A stretch of DNA of 64,000 nt from Simmondsia chinensis (GCA_018398585.1 JAGTTD010000012.1:17803036-17867035), one strand, 5' to 3'; shown: positions 12,519-24,325, counted from the stretch's first letter. Program-made: numbers and translations. Notes: generated from the letters alone by a model not told the origin.

Positions 12519-12663
12519 ATACCTCCCTCTCAAGAACATTCTTGCCTCGAGAATGTAAGGAAGGAAATTGAGTCTTGAGGAAATTCAAGTTCTCCCATGT
12601 AGCGTTCTCTAATTCCAAGTTTTCCCACTGCACAAGCACTTCCTTGTAACCTTTCCCTTGCTA

Positions 12664-13087
12664 TTACACCACACGAGAGTCTAACAGAGCAACTGGTTCC
12701 TGCACAATGCTTCCCTGAGCAGTAGTTATTGGAGGTGCTGCAATACTGGTAGAACCCTCTACTATATGCTTCTTCAAGAGAGAAATATGGAACACTATGT
12801 GCACAAATGAATCAAGGGGCAACTCCAACTTGTAAGCAACCTTTCCAAGCTTCTCCATGATCTTGTAAGGGCCAAAGTAACGAGCACAAAGCTTGACATT
12901 CTTGTGCACTGCCACAGTTGCTCTCTATAAGGCTATAACTTTAAGAAAACACAATCTCCAACTTCAAAAGTTTTGTCAGTTCTCTTCTTATCTGCAAAAT
13001 ATTTCATCCTCGCCTGGGTTATTTGAAGATTATCCTTAAGTTGTTGCACTACTTGCTGCCTTTGAGTTTAGAAGTCATTGACTTCAG
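12664..13087 (-). pseudogene. Gypsy C integrase C-terminal end
   Basis: On the minus strand this encodes the tail of integrase. The motif [18 protein letters not shown] is followed by YKLELP and [10 protein letters not shown], the conserved C-terminal module shared with A and E. A stop and frameshift separate it from the reading further up (about 12925-13087, with QARMKYFADKK-type residues). D is inserted at 13092/13093, dividing this from the catalytic core at 18.4-18.9 kb. Confidence 0.8.
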
Positions 13088-13092
13088 CAATC

Positions 13093-13662
13093 TGTTAAGG
13101 TTTCAAAGATTGCTCTTGAGCCTTAACTTTGGTTGGGATAATGAGACTATGAGATGAGAAGAGAATGTAGAGTTTAAATGAGGAAGAAGGGAAAGGAGAT
13201 GAGAAAGTAGAGAGGGATATCAAAAGATATCAATTCATTCATCAAAATTGTTATTATTGAATACAATCTAGAGCCATCTATTTATACTACTTCCTCCTAG
13301 GCTGGCTTAGACTAAAAAATATCTAGATATACATTGCATTTGGACCAAGGAGCTAACCGACTTAACCACCAGCTAGCTAATTAGCCGCCAACCTTGACCG
13401 AACATTGACCTCCTAAGCAAGACCACTAAAGCTCACTTATTATATGACTTAACAAGAGACTTGCAACTAATTACATCAAGACTCAATCTAGATACAATAT
13501 CAACAAGCTAATACAACTCCATCCACTAGGTTCAGCATCTTATTACATTTCTTAAGCTAACAAGTATCCAACAGCAACAAGCACACGCAGCAGCAGCATA
13601 ACCGCAGCTAGACAACATCCCAAACAACAACAGTCCATGCCTTGGATTCTCGGCTCATAACA
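13093..13662 (-). repeat. 3-prime LTR of element D
   Basis: On the minus strand it starts TGTTATGAGCCGAGAATCC and ends CAAAGATT-rich sequence then CCTTAACA. The partner is 17829-18399. The CTG/CAG-rich part near 13575-13640 causes an ORF of 96 codons, which I do not consider coding. Confidence 0.92.
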
Positions 13663-14253
13663 TTCCCTTTCCCTTGAAAACATTCTTGTCCTCAAGAATA
13701 GAAGAGAGTTGTAATAATGAAGAACACTTATTGCATATGAAAACATAGCTGAAGTAATGAATTCTTTGCTGAAATGTCTGTAGCTAAAGAGCATCTGGGT
13801 GCTGAAGTTATTGCACTGGAATTTGCTGAAATGTGTTGCCACTGGAACGAACCAATTGAGGAAGTAACTCTAAAATGCAACAAGTACATGAGGATGGCAT
13901 CTTGTCTTGATACAATGCTTGCGTTTGAAAGTATAATATTCTTCAGGAGGTCTACAACGATCAAACCAAACATCACAACCCCTCATGAAGCCGTTAACAT
14001 AGCCCAAACTTCTATCTTGCTGCTGAGAATCACAAAATGCACCAACAATTCTGTCATCCTGCTGGTAAAATGATGCATAACAGAGTTTAAATGTCCTCAA
14101 ACCCATACGACTGCACATGAAGTTCTTAAGCATCTCGGGAGGCCTTCCAAACTCAAACCAAGAGAACCAAGCATCTAATTCTGCTTGTAAACATTCCCCA
14201 TTGCAGCTTCAACAGCCCAATTTCTTGATTATGGAAACAAAACACATTGAAAT
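13663..14253 (-). other. Element D interior between the long ORF and the 3-prime LTR
   Basis: Several overlapping short frames exist, none long or recognisable. Near the LTR the minus strand reads GAGGACAAGAATGTTTTCAAGGG. The same kind of sequence precedes the polypurine tract in the autonomous gypsy elements here, so this end was probably inherited from an autonomous parent. Confidence 0.5.
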
Positions 14254-15864
14254 TCAATAAGGATGCAGCTGTAACTCCTTCATCTTGGAGCTTATCCAAA
14301 ATTTGTATTGCTTACACATCCACATACTAGACCAACTCAGATCATGCTCAAAAAACTCTTGATTGTTTCCCAAATCCACATGATTAGCTGCAGAACCCAG
14401 AATTTCAGTAATGCAAACCCGGTGTAACGCATAATGACAGATTTCAACTCGATTTATGTCCCTATGGAAGCTCATTGATACGAACAAGTTATGACATCTT
14501 CCCAAAATCATTATAGCACCAATCACATTCCATTTGAGCAACTCATTAACTGTTGTCAGTGAAAAGATTGTAATTCCCCACAGACTTTTAACAGCTTCTG
14601 CTTCTATTGCTTGCCCCTTGATTGTGAGCTTGCAAGATCTGAAATTTTCAGCCACTTCTTCCCAAACTCTTGTATAGATCACACAAATTTGGAGTTCATA
14701 AATCATTGTTGAATGCCAATTGCACAATGTCATAACTTGAACACACAAAACATTCCAATCGACACTGTCAATGCTGCAGCACACACCTTCCAACCTGTTC
14801 TCAAGTCTTTCCTGGATCCAAAGCTCTTCCAGCCACCAAATATACCTCAAATGATCAAGCTTTGCTTCCTTGTCAACCATCTCAAGCATGAGTAACAAAT
14901 ATAGCAAGTGAAAATACCAACAGAATTCTTGAACAGCTTTAAACTTCTTCAAAATCAGAGTTGATTTGTTCCAAACTTCTTTGCTGATATTTATTCTGAT
15001 TTTAGCTGGAGTTTTCCTCAATCTTGCATTGATCTTTTCCATCCAAACATTAAGAAGATATTGAAGCTTATGCATATGATTTTTCCATTCAGATCCACCA
15101 CTGCAGATCACCTCAAACACATTCACGTTCTGCTTCTGACCAGGGAGCTTCAGTTGCTGTTGGTACTCATTTTCCAATGCTATCAACTTGGTCTTTACTT
15201 GGCTTTGCACACCAGTTGTGAGGTCATACCAGCAGCCCAACATATCTTCAGGCCATCCACAATACCTCAACCAACTAACAGCAATTACCAATCCTTCAAG
15301 GAGAAACTTCCGTATGAACCGAAACAACACCAATTCGGAAACAATTGAGACTTCAATGACACGATCTGAATTTTGTAGCCTGCAACATGCAAAAGCCATT
15401 CCCACACAGATTGCTTTGATGTTAACTTCATCACGACCCACAGCCACTACTATTTTTTCACCATAGCTTACACTGGCACTGAGTTGTTCATCATCTAACA
15501 GCAGCACAGCTTTTCCAACCACTTGTAATTCATCCTCTCCCGGATCAAAGGGACTTCCAACTTCAAACACACCAGTTAAAGCACTTGTTGTATTGATTTT
15601 GGTCTGAACAGAATTCAGATCCAGCACATTACTGAAATTATACACCTCCAACAACTCAATAGCTTGTATGGGCACAATGCTTCTCCTTTGTTTAACCTTG
15701 AAACGCACTCTCGCAACTTGATTAATTCTTTTCAGTAGAAAATCAAACCTTTTCGGCTTCATATAAACTTGAAAATCTTCTCCCAAATCAAGAGGCAAGT
15801 CATCATAAGAGTGTACATTTGAATACTCCATTTCTCTACTCCAAGAACCTTGCAAATGTATCAA
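14254..15864 (-). CDS. Hypothetical 536-residue protein of element D
   Basis: I do not recognise this protein. It is an uninterrupted 536-codon frame on the element's coding strand, in an element whose neighbours are full of stops. The ATG at 15864 is the first in the frame; an acidic stretch follows (LPLDLGEDF, about residues 23-31). A basic segment is at about 45-65. Hydrophobic stretches lie at about 178-200, 314-330 and 428-455. Trp and Cys are frequent. There is no RT, protease DSG, zinc knuckle or DDE pattern. By position, downstream of a gag-like reading, it replaces pol. It could be a strongly diverged structural protein, a captured host sequence, or a once-spliced composite. The length without stops argues for recent constraint or a young age. 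Confidence 0.5.
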   Translation of the reverse strand: MIHLQGSWSREMEYSNVHSYDDLPLDLGEDFQVYMKPKRFDFLLKRINQVARVRFKVKQRRSIVPIQAIELLEVYNFSNVLDLNSVQTKINTTSALTGVFEVGSPFDPGEDELQVVGKAVLLLDDEQLSASVSYGEKIVVAVGRDEVNIKAICVGMAFACCRLQNSDRVIEVSIVSELVLFRFIRKFLLEGLVIAVSWLRYCGWPEDMLGCWYDLTTGVQSQVKTKLIALENEYQQQLKLPGQKQNVNVFEVICSGGSEWKNHMHKLQYLLNVWMEKINARLRKTPAKIRINISKEVWNKSTLILKKFKAVQEFCWYFHLLYLLLMLEMVDKEAKLDHLRYIWWLEELWIQERLENRLEGVCCSIDSVDWNVLCVQVMTLCNWHSTMIYELQICVIYTRVWEEVAENFRSCKLTIKGQAIEAEAVKSLWGITIFSLTTVNELLKWNVIGAIMILGRCHNLFVSMSFHRDINRVEICHYALHRVCITEILGSAANHVDLGNNQEFFEHDLSWSSMWMCKQYKFWISSKMKELQLHPY

Positions 15865-15937
15865 TTACATCACTACTAACACAAAGTAATTACTGATTAA
15901 GAGTATCAAGATGCCTTGGAGAAGTGTTTAACATAAT

Positions 15938-16776
15938 TTATGATGCTTTCATTGTCCCTGCAGCAATAACATCAAAATTTTCAGCAAGATACTTCGGGTC
16001 GGCATAGCTCTCTGCTTGATTGCTTGCAAAGACTTCATAGTGATCCACTTGCAACACCAAATCATCCTTATGAGACCATGACTCAATCATTGACTTGTCA
16101 TGCTTCAATTTCTGCTTAGTAATCTTCTTTTTACCCAAAAAATCCTTCAACGCTTCATTAAGATGGTTCCTCTTCACCTTATTCTTTGCTTTCTTTAACA
16201 TCCCTTTGACATGAAAATCGTATTCCCATTCCGGATGCATGTCATATTGTGCCTCAACATCCGCAAGATACTCTGACTCAAGCAAAGAGTCTTCATAAGG
16301 ATCTTGCTCAAACTCAGGTACTTCTAACTTGTGTTCATCAATTTCGGCATTGTCGTGGTCAAATTCATCTTCAACAACAACCGTTTCAACTACAACTTCC
16401 TCTTAGTGCTCAAGCTTGAACTCTTGCGGTAGAACCACTTCAGTAGGTGGAATAATCTGGCTAGCAGGCTTAAGAATCACATTGACATTGGATTCTCCTT
16501 GCTTATTAACCTGATCTTGCAATTTCACAAGCTTCACCTCAATTTGTTGCAACTGATCTTCCTTATTCGCATCTTTTTTCCAAATACAACTGCTACATCA
16601 TTAACAATTTCTGAATGTTGTCATTCTGCTGCTTTAACTCGGCCTTTATGTCACAAAGATGATCAATAGTAAGATATTGTGGTCCAGTTTTAGCATTTGC
16701 ACCAGCTTCTTCAGCACAAGATGCTTAGTGCATTTGCACCTCCAGCTCCGGATCGTGTCCTAACTCCATCAGCCAT
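15938..16776 (-). pseudogene. Gag-like reading of element D, broken
   Basis: A minus-strand ATG at 16776 opens a gypsy gag-style start (MADGVRTRSG). After a frame change it continues into coiled-coil-like sequence (LCDIKAELKQQNDNIQKLL, then QLQQIEVKLVKLQDQV). An acidic region follows, then a basic Lys-rich region ending at 15938. One in-frame stop lies at about 16404, and a one-base frame change occurs at an A-run near 16575. The last 115 codons form an open frame. No capsid core or zinc knuckle is visible. The product would be a gag-related or accessory protein. The role is inferred only from the position after the primer site and the style of the N-terminus. Confidence 0.45.
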
Positions 16777-17810
16777 GTTTGCTGTGAACAACAACTCCAA
16801 TTTGGGGCCAGCTCAATTCGCAGAATATGAGTTCAACAATCGCAGAAGAGTGAGACTTGTTTTGCAACTCCTCAACAATCGATTGCTTAATGAGGCTGTA
16901 CTCCTTCGTTCGCACAAACAATCCCTTGCCATCGGTTCGACAATCGTCCCTGATTACAAACCCTAACTTGCAGATTTTCGCACACAGAGACTTCGAACAA
17001 ACCCTAACTGCGATGCTTCCTTGAATGATTTAGACTAACAATCCAATTGTTAAGGTTTTAATTCTTGTCTATAGTGATGATTTAAACACACGATTCACCA
17101 CAACCTTCAAGAACGAAGTCGGCTTTTGACACTTCGGCCTCAGTTCACTGTCAGATTTTTCGCCTAAGCAATTCTCCACTTAATAACATATAATTCTTAA
17201 GAATCAAACGCAGATTCTGATGAATTCTCACCACTTCTATGCTTATCAACACAATTTCATCACAATCCAACCACAAAAGCAGATTTGGATCGAATATGAA
17301 CTTGTAGTTGAGAAAGCAGTTACCTCAATCTTCAATTTCTGAATTGTAGGATATGAATAAACCTCAAATCAGCTTGTTCCTGATCTTTTGATGATGATCA
17401 AGTGTAATGTGGATCAAATAGCATCACTGAAACTTCTTCTGAACAGATCAGATGATTATTTGTTCAAGATCAATTATGCTTAGCACATACTTCAACAACT
17501 GATACTTTGCTTCAGCCTCAAATTCAGAAGCAAATGCTTGATCAATGCAATTGAATTCAATTTGAATCAGCTTTAATGTTGAATGTAGTCAACAAATACT
17601 GATCAATTGAACTCTCTTCAATATAATTCGATCAATTCATCCCAACCGAAAGCAATTCTCGGGCCTTGCAGTTCACAAATGCAGAATTGAATTCCTCAAT
17701 GCAAAAAACTGAACTAAATCAGTACCACAACTGTTTTTATTGATTAATTGCAATACAATTAATCAAATTTTGTATTTTTTTCGGATATGAGCTTGATTCG
17801 GAAGCCAAAT
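16777..17810 (-). other. Untranslated leader of element D
   Basis: About 1 kb between the primer site and the gag-like ATG. On the minus strand it is rich in TTGAATTC and GATCAA words and has no long open frame. A long leader of this kind would hold the packaging signal. Confidence 0.5.
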
Positions 17811-17828
17811 CAAGGCTCTGATACCAAT

Positions 17829-18399
17829 TGTTAAGGTTTCAAAGATTGCTCTTGAGCTTTAACCTTGGTTGGGATAATGAGAGTATGAGATGAGAAGAGA
17901 ATGTAGAGTTTAGATGAGGAAGAAGGGAAAGGAGATGAAAAAGTAGAGAGGGATATCAAAAGATATCAATTCATTCATCAAAATTGTTGTTATTGAATAC
18001 AATCTAGAGCCATCTATTTATACTACTTCCTCCTAGGATGGCTTAGACTAAAAAATATCTAGAGATACATTGCATTTGGACCAAGGAGCTAACCGACTTA
18101 ACCACCAACTAGCTAATTAGCTGCCAACCTTGACCGGACATTGACCTCCTAAGCAAGACCACACTAAAGCTCACTTATTATATGACTTAACAAGAGACTT
18201 GCAACTAATTACATCAAGACTCAATCTAGATACAATATCAACAAGCTAATACAACTCCATCCACTAGATTCAGCATCTTATTACATTTCTTAAGCTACAA
18301 GTATCCAACAGCAACAAGCACACGCAGCAGCAGCATAACCGCAGCTAGACAACAGCCCAAACAACAACAGCCCATGCCTTGGATTCTCGGTTCATAACA
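17829..18399 (-). repeat. 5-prime LTR of element D
   Basis: Partner of 13093-13662 with only scattered differences. The primer site is the complement of 17811-17828. Target duplication CAATC follows at 18400-18404. Confidence 0.92.
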
Positions 18400-18404
18400 C
18401 AATC

Positions 18405-20805
18405 TTGGAAGTTGCTCCTTGCAAAACAAAGGGAGAGGGTGGATCATACCCATACAATGCCTTGAATGGAGTGGTCCTAAGAGCTGAATAAGCGTGTGTG
18501 TTGTCCCAAAACTCAGCCAAGGATAACCAATTGTGCCAATTCTTAGGGTGATTGAATGTCATACCCCTCAAATATTTCTCTACACATTGTTTACTCTCTT
18601 TGTTTGCCTATCTGTTTTAGGATGGTATAAGGAACTCAGATCAAGTGTTGATCCTAGCAATAAGAACAATTCCCGCCAAAATTTGCTAGTAAATAGCCTA
18701 TCTCGATCAGAAATAATAGAGTGAGGTAGCCCATGAAGCTTGTAAATGTGATCCACAAACATCCTAGCAAGCCTTTCAGCTGTAATTGGATGAAGGAGAG
18801 CAACGAAATATCCAAACATGGTACAACGATCCATCACCACCTAAATAAACTCCTTTCCCTCTGACATAGGCAATCCCTCAATAAAATCCATACTGATATG
18901 CTCCCAAGCTCTCTCCAGAATAGGTAAGGGTTAAAGTAACCCTTGGTAATGAACATGATCACTCTTCGTGCGCTGACAAGTCTCACAATTTTGAACCAAC
19001 TCAAGTACATCTTTGTTCATTCCAAGCTAATGAAAATACTGCCTCAGCCTCTAAAATGGGCCCTCAATACCAGAATGCCCACACCAAGAAGATGAATGAA
19101 AGGCCAAGACCACCTGCTTCCGAAAATCTATTGCTGAGCCAAAATAAACTCTCCCTTTGAATATGATAATGCCCCTGCTGACAAAGAGATACAATTCACC
19201 CTCTTGAGAGTTCTTCATGCTGAAAGCTGTAATACATTCTAGAACAAACCCATCTTGTTCATAAGAATTAAGAACCTCCTCCATCCAAGCAGGTAAAGCT
19301 AATGAAATGGCCACACACGAAGCAGGCTCTACATCTTTGTGCCTTCTTGATAGAGCATCTACTGCAAGGTTTTTCTTCCCACTCTTGTACTCAATTGAGT
19401 CATCCAAACCCAACATCTTCATAAGCCCCTTACGTTGAACTCCTGTGGTAACCTTTTGCTCAAGCAAATACTTAAGTCTTTGATGGTCAGTTCTTATGAT
19501 GAAGTGATGTCCTTCAAGATAATGTCTCCATTTCTATACAGCCATCAAAAAATTGCTAGACATTCCTTTTCATATATGGATAGGCCTAGATGTCTTGGTC
19601 TTAAAGCCTAACTATGATAAGCCAAAAGCCTTCCATTCTGAGATAGAACTGCTCTAACTCCCCTGCTACATGCATCAGTTTCAAGGATGAATGGCACACT
19701 AAAGTCTGGCATTGCAAGTACAGGAGCTAAACTTATAGCAATCTTCAACTGATCTAATGCTGCTTAGGCTGAATCAGACCATATGAAAGCATCTTTCTTG
19801 AGGAGATTTGTCAAAGGCTTGGCAATCAAGCCATAACCAGCTATAAATTTGCGATAATAACCAGTTAATCCCAGAAAATCCCCTTAGCTGTTTGAGTGTC
19901 AAGGGAGTAGGCCAATCTTTCATTGCTTGAACCTTGGAAGGATCTGTAGCTATTCCTTTACCAGATAAAACATGGCGCAGATATTCCACTTGAGTTCTAG
20001 CAAAAGAACATTTACAGAGCTTTGCATACAACTTGTGCTATCGCATGGTGTCAAACACTTGTTCCATATGTGCTATGTGAGCCTCTAGAGATGAACTATA
20101 TACCAAAATAGCATCAAAGAATACAAGAACAAACTTACTCAAGAAGGACTTGAACACTAAATTCATTAGAGCCTGGAACGTTGTTAGAGCATTAGACAAT
20201 CCAAATGGCATTACCACAAATTCATAATGCCCATGATGTGTTCTAAACACAGTCTTGTGAATGTCTTGATCCAACACTCTAATCTGATAATAGCCTTGCC
20301 TCAAATCCAACTTGGAGAAATACAATGCTCCAAACAACTCATCTAAGAGATCCTTAATGATGGGAATTGGAAATTTATCTTTAATTATGAGTGAGTTGAG
20401 TTGCTTGTAATCAATATACATTCGGGAAGTCCCATTCTTCTTTCTAACCCATATCACCGGTGATGCAAATGGCATGTGACTGTGTCTAATGAACTTAGTC
20501 TTCAATAACTCATCAACTTGCCTCTCAACTTCAAACTTTTGAGAATGAGGATAATTGTAAGGTATAAGGCTCACTGGATTCAAACATGCTTTCAAAGGAA
20601 TGGCATGATCTAACGTCCTCTTAGGAGGAAGGGATGTTGGTTGCTCAAATAAGTCACTATAGTCCTTTAAGAGTTTGTCAATTGCAGGATCAGAGTTCAC
20701 CTGAGCATCAATTGGAACAGCATCAATGGAAAACAACTGTCTTATCCACTGATAGGATCCCTTCTTGATCACTTCCTGCAACCTCTTACCCCTCATCAAT
20801 TGCAA
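18405..20805 (-). pseudogene. Gypsy C RT-RNase H-integrase remnant
   Basis: On the minus strand, RT spans 20805-20038 with the fingers and palm motifs ([39 protein letters not shown]). The catalytic box reads FFDAILVYS, so the second Asp of FFDD is Ala. RT continues in another frame at 20031-19774. RNase H follows (about 19770-19480), then the linker with a DALSRRHK motif (19467-19051). In the integrase core (18840-18580) the first two acidic positions are present (VMDR, ISDRDRLF), but the Glu of QTERVN is Lys. With two active-site losses and several frame breaks, the element is dead. The integrase continues at 13087. Confidence 0.88.
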
Positions 20806-21090
20806 CTATCCATGCTCCATGATTCCTTGTAGCTTCACACTTTGGCCATTTCTTTCAATGGAAACTAAAAGTTGAGTAAAATCAAACACCAAAGGCTGAT
20901 GGTCTTCATCCAATCAACTCCCGAAATCATGTCACAACCTCCTAATCTCAAAACTCTAAAATCATACATGAAATTTTGACTTGCATCTGCCAACAGAACT
21001 GCGTACAATTAGTCTATGTTAATATCGAGTTTCCATTAGCAACTGTCACAGCTAGAGGGCTTGTCTTGATCATCTCATGACCCACAGCTC

Positions 21091-22280
21091 CTACAACCTT
21101 TGGACAAAACTGTGCGTGTTTCCACTGTCAATTAGAATCAGTAGGGGCTTACAGCTGGCCTCGCTTTTGATCCTTATTGTATTGTGTGAGCCATTCCCTA
21201 TCAATGCCTTTAATGAAATCTCCATCTCATCCTCATCTGATTCCTCCTGCAAATCCTCAACTTGTTCACTATCAGGATCCTCCATTACTTAGACTTCTTG
21301 ATCACTCTCAGCCTCAGTGCCAATAACTGTCATCAAGAGCTTAGGATTGCACTTGTGTTCAAAGAAATATCTTTGATTTCACTGAAAGCACAACCTTTGA
21401 GCCTTCTTCTCCTCCAAACTCAAAGTCTTGGGAGCTACAATAGCAAGAGAACGATGGGAAGATGCCACCTGACTGTTCTTGTTCCTCAAACCATCGGAAT
21501 TTGCCAAGGCATTGGCGTCAAACATCTTTGCTTTAGAGAAAGCTTGTGTCAAGGTTGTAGGATTCAACGCCTTAACCAAATGCTTAATTTTTGGCTTAAG
21601 TCCGCTGATGAAACTTGAGATGCAGTAAGCCTCATTTACTCTAGGGGTCACCTTTATCATTCTTACTCTTAGGTTCTCAAAACGAGTCATATATTCTTTC
21701 ACATAAGTTATCTGAGCTACCTTGTTGAAATGATTCACCACATCTCCTGGATCTCCATCTCCATAACGTTCACACAATCCTTCAACAAACTTGGGCCAAG
21801 TGAGTGTAGGTCTGCTGTGGATCAAGCTATAAAACCACACCTCTTGATCACCTTGAAGACAAATAGCAGCTAGCTCCACCTTCTCTGCCCCAATAATGTG
21901 ATAGAAGTGAAAGTATCTTTCATATCTTCAAATCCATGATTATTGTTGTATTCCATCAAAGGTGTCGATCTCAACCTTAGGCTAACGAACTCCAATGCTC
22001 CTTACAACAACCACACCATCAAAACTTTCTTCAAACACTCGTGGATATAAAGGATCAGGGGGTCTAGTATGCTGACTTCCAGATGACAAAATTCTAGTTC
22101 CAGGAGGCATAGCTTGATGCGTGATCTGTTCTTGCATCCCTACCAACTGTTGCTGCACTTATTATTGTGATTGTGATATGTCTCCAACCTTCTGAGTCAC
22201 TGAACCAACTGTTAACATTAGATCATGCGATTGCTCTGAAGCTAAGTACTCCTCTCAACCTGATTCGAATCCATGGCTGC
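21091..22280 (-). pseudogene. Gypsy C gag and protease remnant
   Basis: The minus-strand reading starts near an ATG at about 22274 (MDSNQVE). The capsid lies in the 21879-21379 frame (LCERYGDGDPGDVV, then FISGLKPKIKHLVKALNP). The zinc knuckle begins CFQ, and the second Cys codon is TGA, ending the frame; its remaining part (NQRYFFEHKC) follows in the same frame. An acidic linker and the protease (LLILIDSGNTHSF, 21285-21091) come next. The pattern is collinear with element E, showing C and E to be close relatives. Confidence 0.82.
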
Positions 22281-22503
22281 TACTCCGGCATTAGCAGCAA
22301 CATTGGCTCTATTAGTTGCTCCACCTACGATTGCAACCACTCTCTTATGTCTGGCCAAATTTATGCACACACTCCACCAAAATCTAATCAAACAACCTGA
22401 TCAGATGATCGAGTAGCTAATGAAGATTGATCAGATTACTAAACTATCAAATAGAATGCAATTCGATTCCAACAGCAGCAATTTGACAAGCTCTAATACT
22501 AAT

Positions 22504-22911
22504 TGTTATGATTCAAGATCAATCTTGAATCATAACCAAGGATATAGGAATAATTGAGATGAGAAGTAGAAAAAAGGGATGAGAAATAGAGAGAGTTAGG
22601 GTTGAGAAGAAGAATCAATTCAATTTCATTCAATACCTTCTTACAAGAAAATATCCCACTACTTATAGTATTTGAGCTAAGAAAGAAAAAACAAGGCATC
22701 GGGACACAAATTGCACCGACTTACAACTTAGCCGCCAAAATAGACCAAGACCTCCTAACCGACTTAACTACCCTTCCCTCCAAAGACTAAAATCAAGCCA
22801 AACACTTGAATTAAACTTGTTCTAAGCAATTATAACCTTCCAATATCAAGATAGAGCAATTACAAGCAATTGCAATTCTAATTCAGATCCCTTTCAGCTG
22901 AGATCATGACA
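22504..22911 (-). repeat. 5-prime LTR of gypsy C
   Basis: Partner of 12108-12518. The degenerate primer site is the complement of about 22487-22503 (TAGTATTAGAGCTTG). TCCTT follows at 22912-22916. Confidence 0.93.
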
Positions 22912-24290
22912 TCCTTCTTTAGTACAGGGGGTCAGTACACTGGTGGTGCACTGCGAATAAGAGGAAAGGTTTACATTGGCGCTGCTTCCACTGTAAGAAA
23001 ACATATCTTTGTTTCTATGCACACCTTTGCTTTAGGTGGTCACTCTGGTATTCAAGAAACACTCAAGAGATTACAACAATGCTTCTTTTAAAGGGGCATG
23101 AAAACAGATGTAATTCACTGGCTACAGGAATGTGATACTTGTCAGCGTGTTAAGCCTGAGCATTGTCCCTATCTTGGCATATTACAATCCCTTCCCATCC
23201 CTAAGCAAGCATGGAGTCACATTAGTATGTATTTTACTGAGGGCCTGCCAAAATCAGAGGGATGTGATATGATTTAGGCAGTGGTGGATTGCTTTACCAA
23301 ATGTGCTCATTTTTTAGCCTTGAAACACCCTATTACTACAACTGAATTAGTTAAGGAACTCCTTGATTACATATACAAACTTCACGGCCTTCCCAAGAGC
23401 ATTGCGACTAATAGAGATAAGATTTTCACAAGGGGCTTTTGGAAAGAAATTTTCAGATCACTAGTGGCTTTTGGTAAGAAATTTTTAGACTTTTAGGATC
23501 TTCTTTTGGCTCTTAGCTCCATGTACCATCCACAATCTGATGGTTAGATAGAAAGGCTTAACTAGTGCTTGGAGCAGTACCTTCATTGCATGACTTTTCA
23601 TCATTCCAAACAATGGAAGAAGTGGTTACCTATGGCTGAGTTTTGGTACAATACAAATTACCATTCTTCCTTAGGAACCACTCCCTTCCTTGCATTATAT
23701 GGCTACAGGCCTCATGTGCATATTATGGAAAAAGAGGTTGTCTCCTCAATTTTTGTAGTTGAAACCTTTCTGCGGCGGAGGAATTCTGTGATCCAGCAGC
23801 TCAGTGATCATCTAGCCATAGCACAATCTCGCATGAAATATTTTGTCGATAGACATCACACTAATAGGTCTTTTGAAATTGGTGCTTGGGCTTAGCTTTG
23901 GTTAAAGCCTTACCAACAGGCATCAATAGCCCTTAGAAAGAATGTCAAGCTTGCAGCCAAATACTATGGACCTTATCAAGTTTTGCAGTGTGTGCGTATT
24001 GTGGCTTACAGGTTAGATATTCCTCCTAGCTCTGATATACATTCAGTATTCCATGTATCTCTTCTAAAAGAAGAAGATTGGCTCCGATGTGGTTCCTCAG
24101 TTATAGGCCCCCTTGACTACAGTGGAGGGTCAGGTGATGGTTGAGCCTATTGCTATTCTAGCTTGCAGGTTGGTACCTCGTGGCAATCGGGTTGTAACTC
24201 AAGTGTTGGTTTAATGGTCTAATCTTAGTCCCAATGATGCTTCTTGGGAGGATTATAACTTTGTCAAGAGCTAATTTCCTAAGTTTGATT
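22912..24290 (+). pseudogene. Gypsy A integrase and C-terminal module
   Basis: Continuation of gypsy A after element C. It includes the integrase zinc-binding region (GGHSGIQETLKRL and CDTCQRVKPEH, about 23034-23165) and the core (VVDCFTKCAHFLAL at 23281, then NRDKIF with the usual Ser-Asp or Thr-Asp changed to Thr-Asn). It ends with the VFHVSLLK-type module and a tail resembling a chromodomain (WSNLSPNDASWED, about 24211-24260). The catalytic Glu region near 23540 reads DG, stop, IERLN. Several stops break the frame. Confidence 0.85.
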
Positions 24291-24325
24291 ATTGAGGGCA
24301 AGAATCTTCTCACTGGGAAGATATT

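Larger units (their letters stand above)
13093..18399 (-). mobile_element. Non-autonomous LTR retrotransposon D with an unknown ORF
   Basis: LTRs of 570 and 571 bp (13093-13662, 17829-18399) are flanked by a perfect CAATC duplication (13088-13092, 18400-18404). On the minus strand the primer site ATTGGTATCAGAGCCTTG follows the 5-prime LTR (complement of 17811-17828). The polypurine tract AAGGGAAAGGGAA precedes the 3-prime LTR (complement of 13663-13675). The 4.2 kb interior has no RT, integrase or protease that I can read. It holds a gag-like N-terminal reading and a 536-codon open frame. The two LTRs show only scattered differences, so D is young, and it is the innermost member of the nest. 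Confidence 0.9.
12108..22911 (-). mobile_element. Ty3/gypsy retrotransposon C, minus strand, nested in A
   Basis: LTRs of 411 and 408 bp (12108-12518 and 22504-22911) are flanked by a perfect 5-bp duplication, TCCTT (12103-12107 and 22912-22916). On the minus strand the primer site ATTAGTATTAGAGCTTG follows the 5-prime LTR (complement of about 22487-22503). The polypurine tract CTTGAGAGGGAGGTAT precedes the 3-prime LTR (12519-12534). Gag, protease, RT, RNase H and integrase remnants run from 22.3 to 12.6 kb. Its integrase is split by element D. Confidence 0.93.

Noticed and set aside
13552..13842. 96-codon frame rich in Cys and Leu
   Set aside because: It crosses from element D interior into its LTR and depends on a CAG-rich stretch.
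15061..15466. Plus-strand frames opposite the 536-codon ORF
   Set aside because: They are shadows of the longer minus-strand frame and lie antisense in an element whose signals all point to the minus strand.
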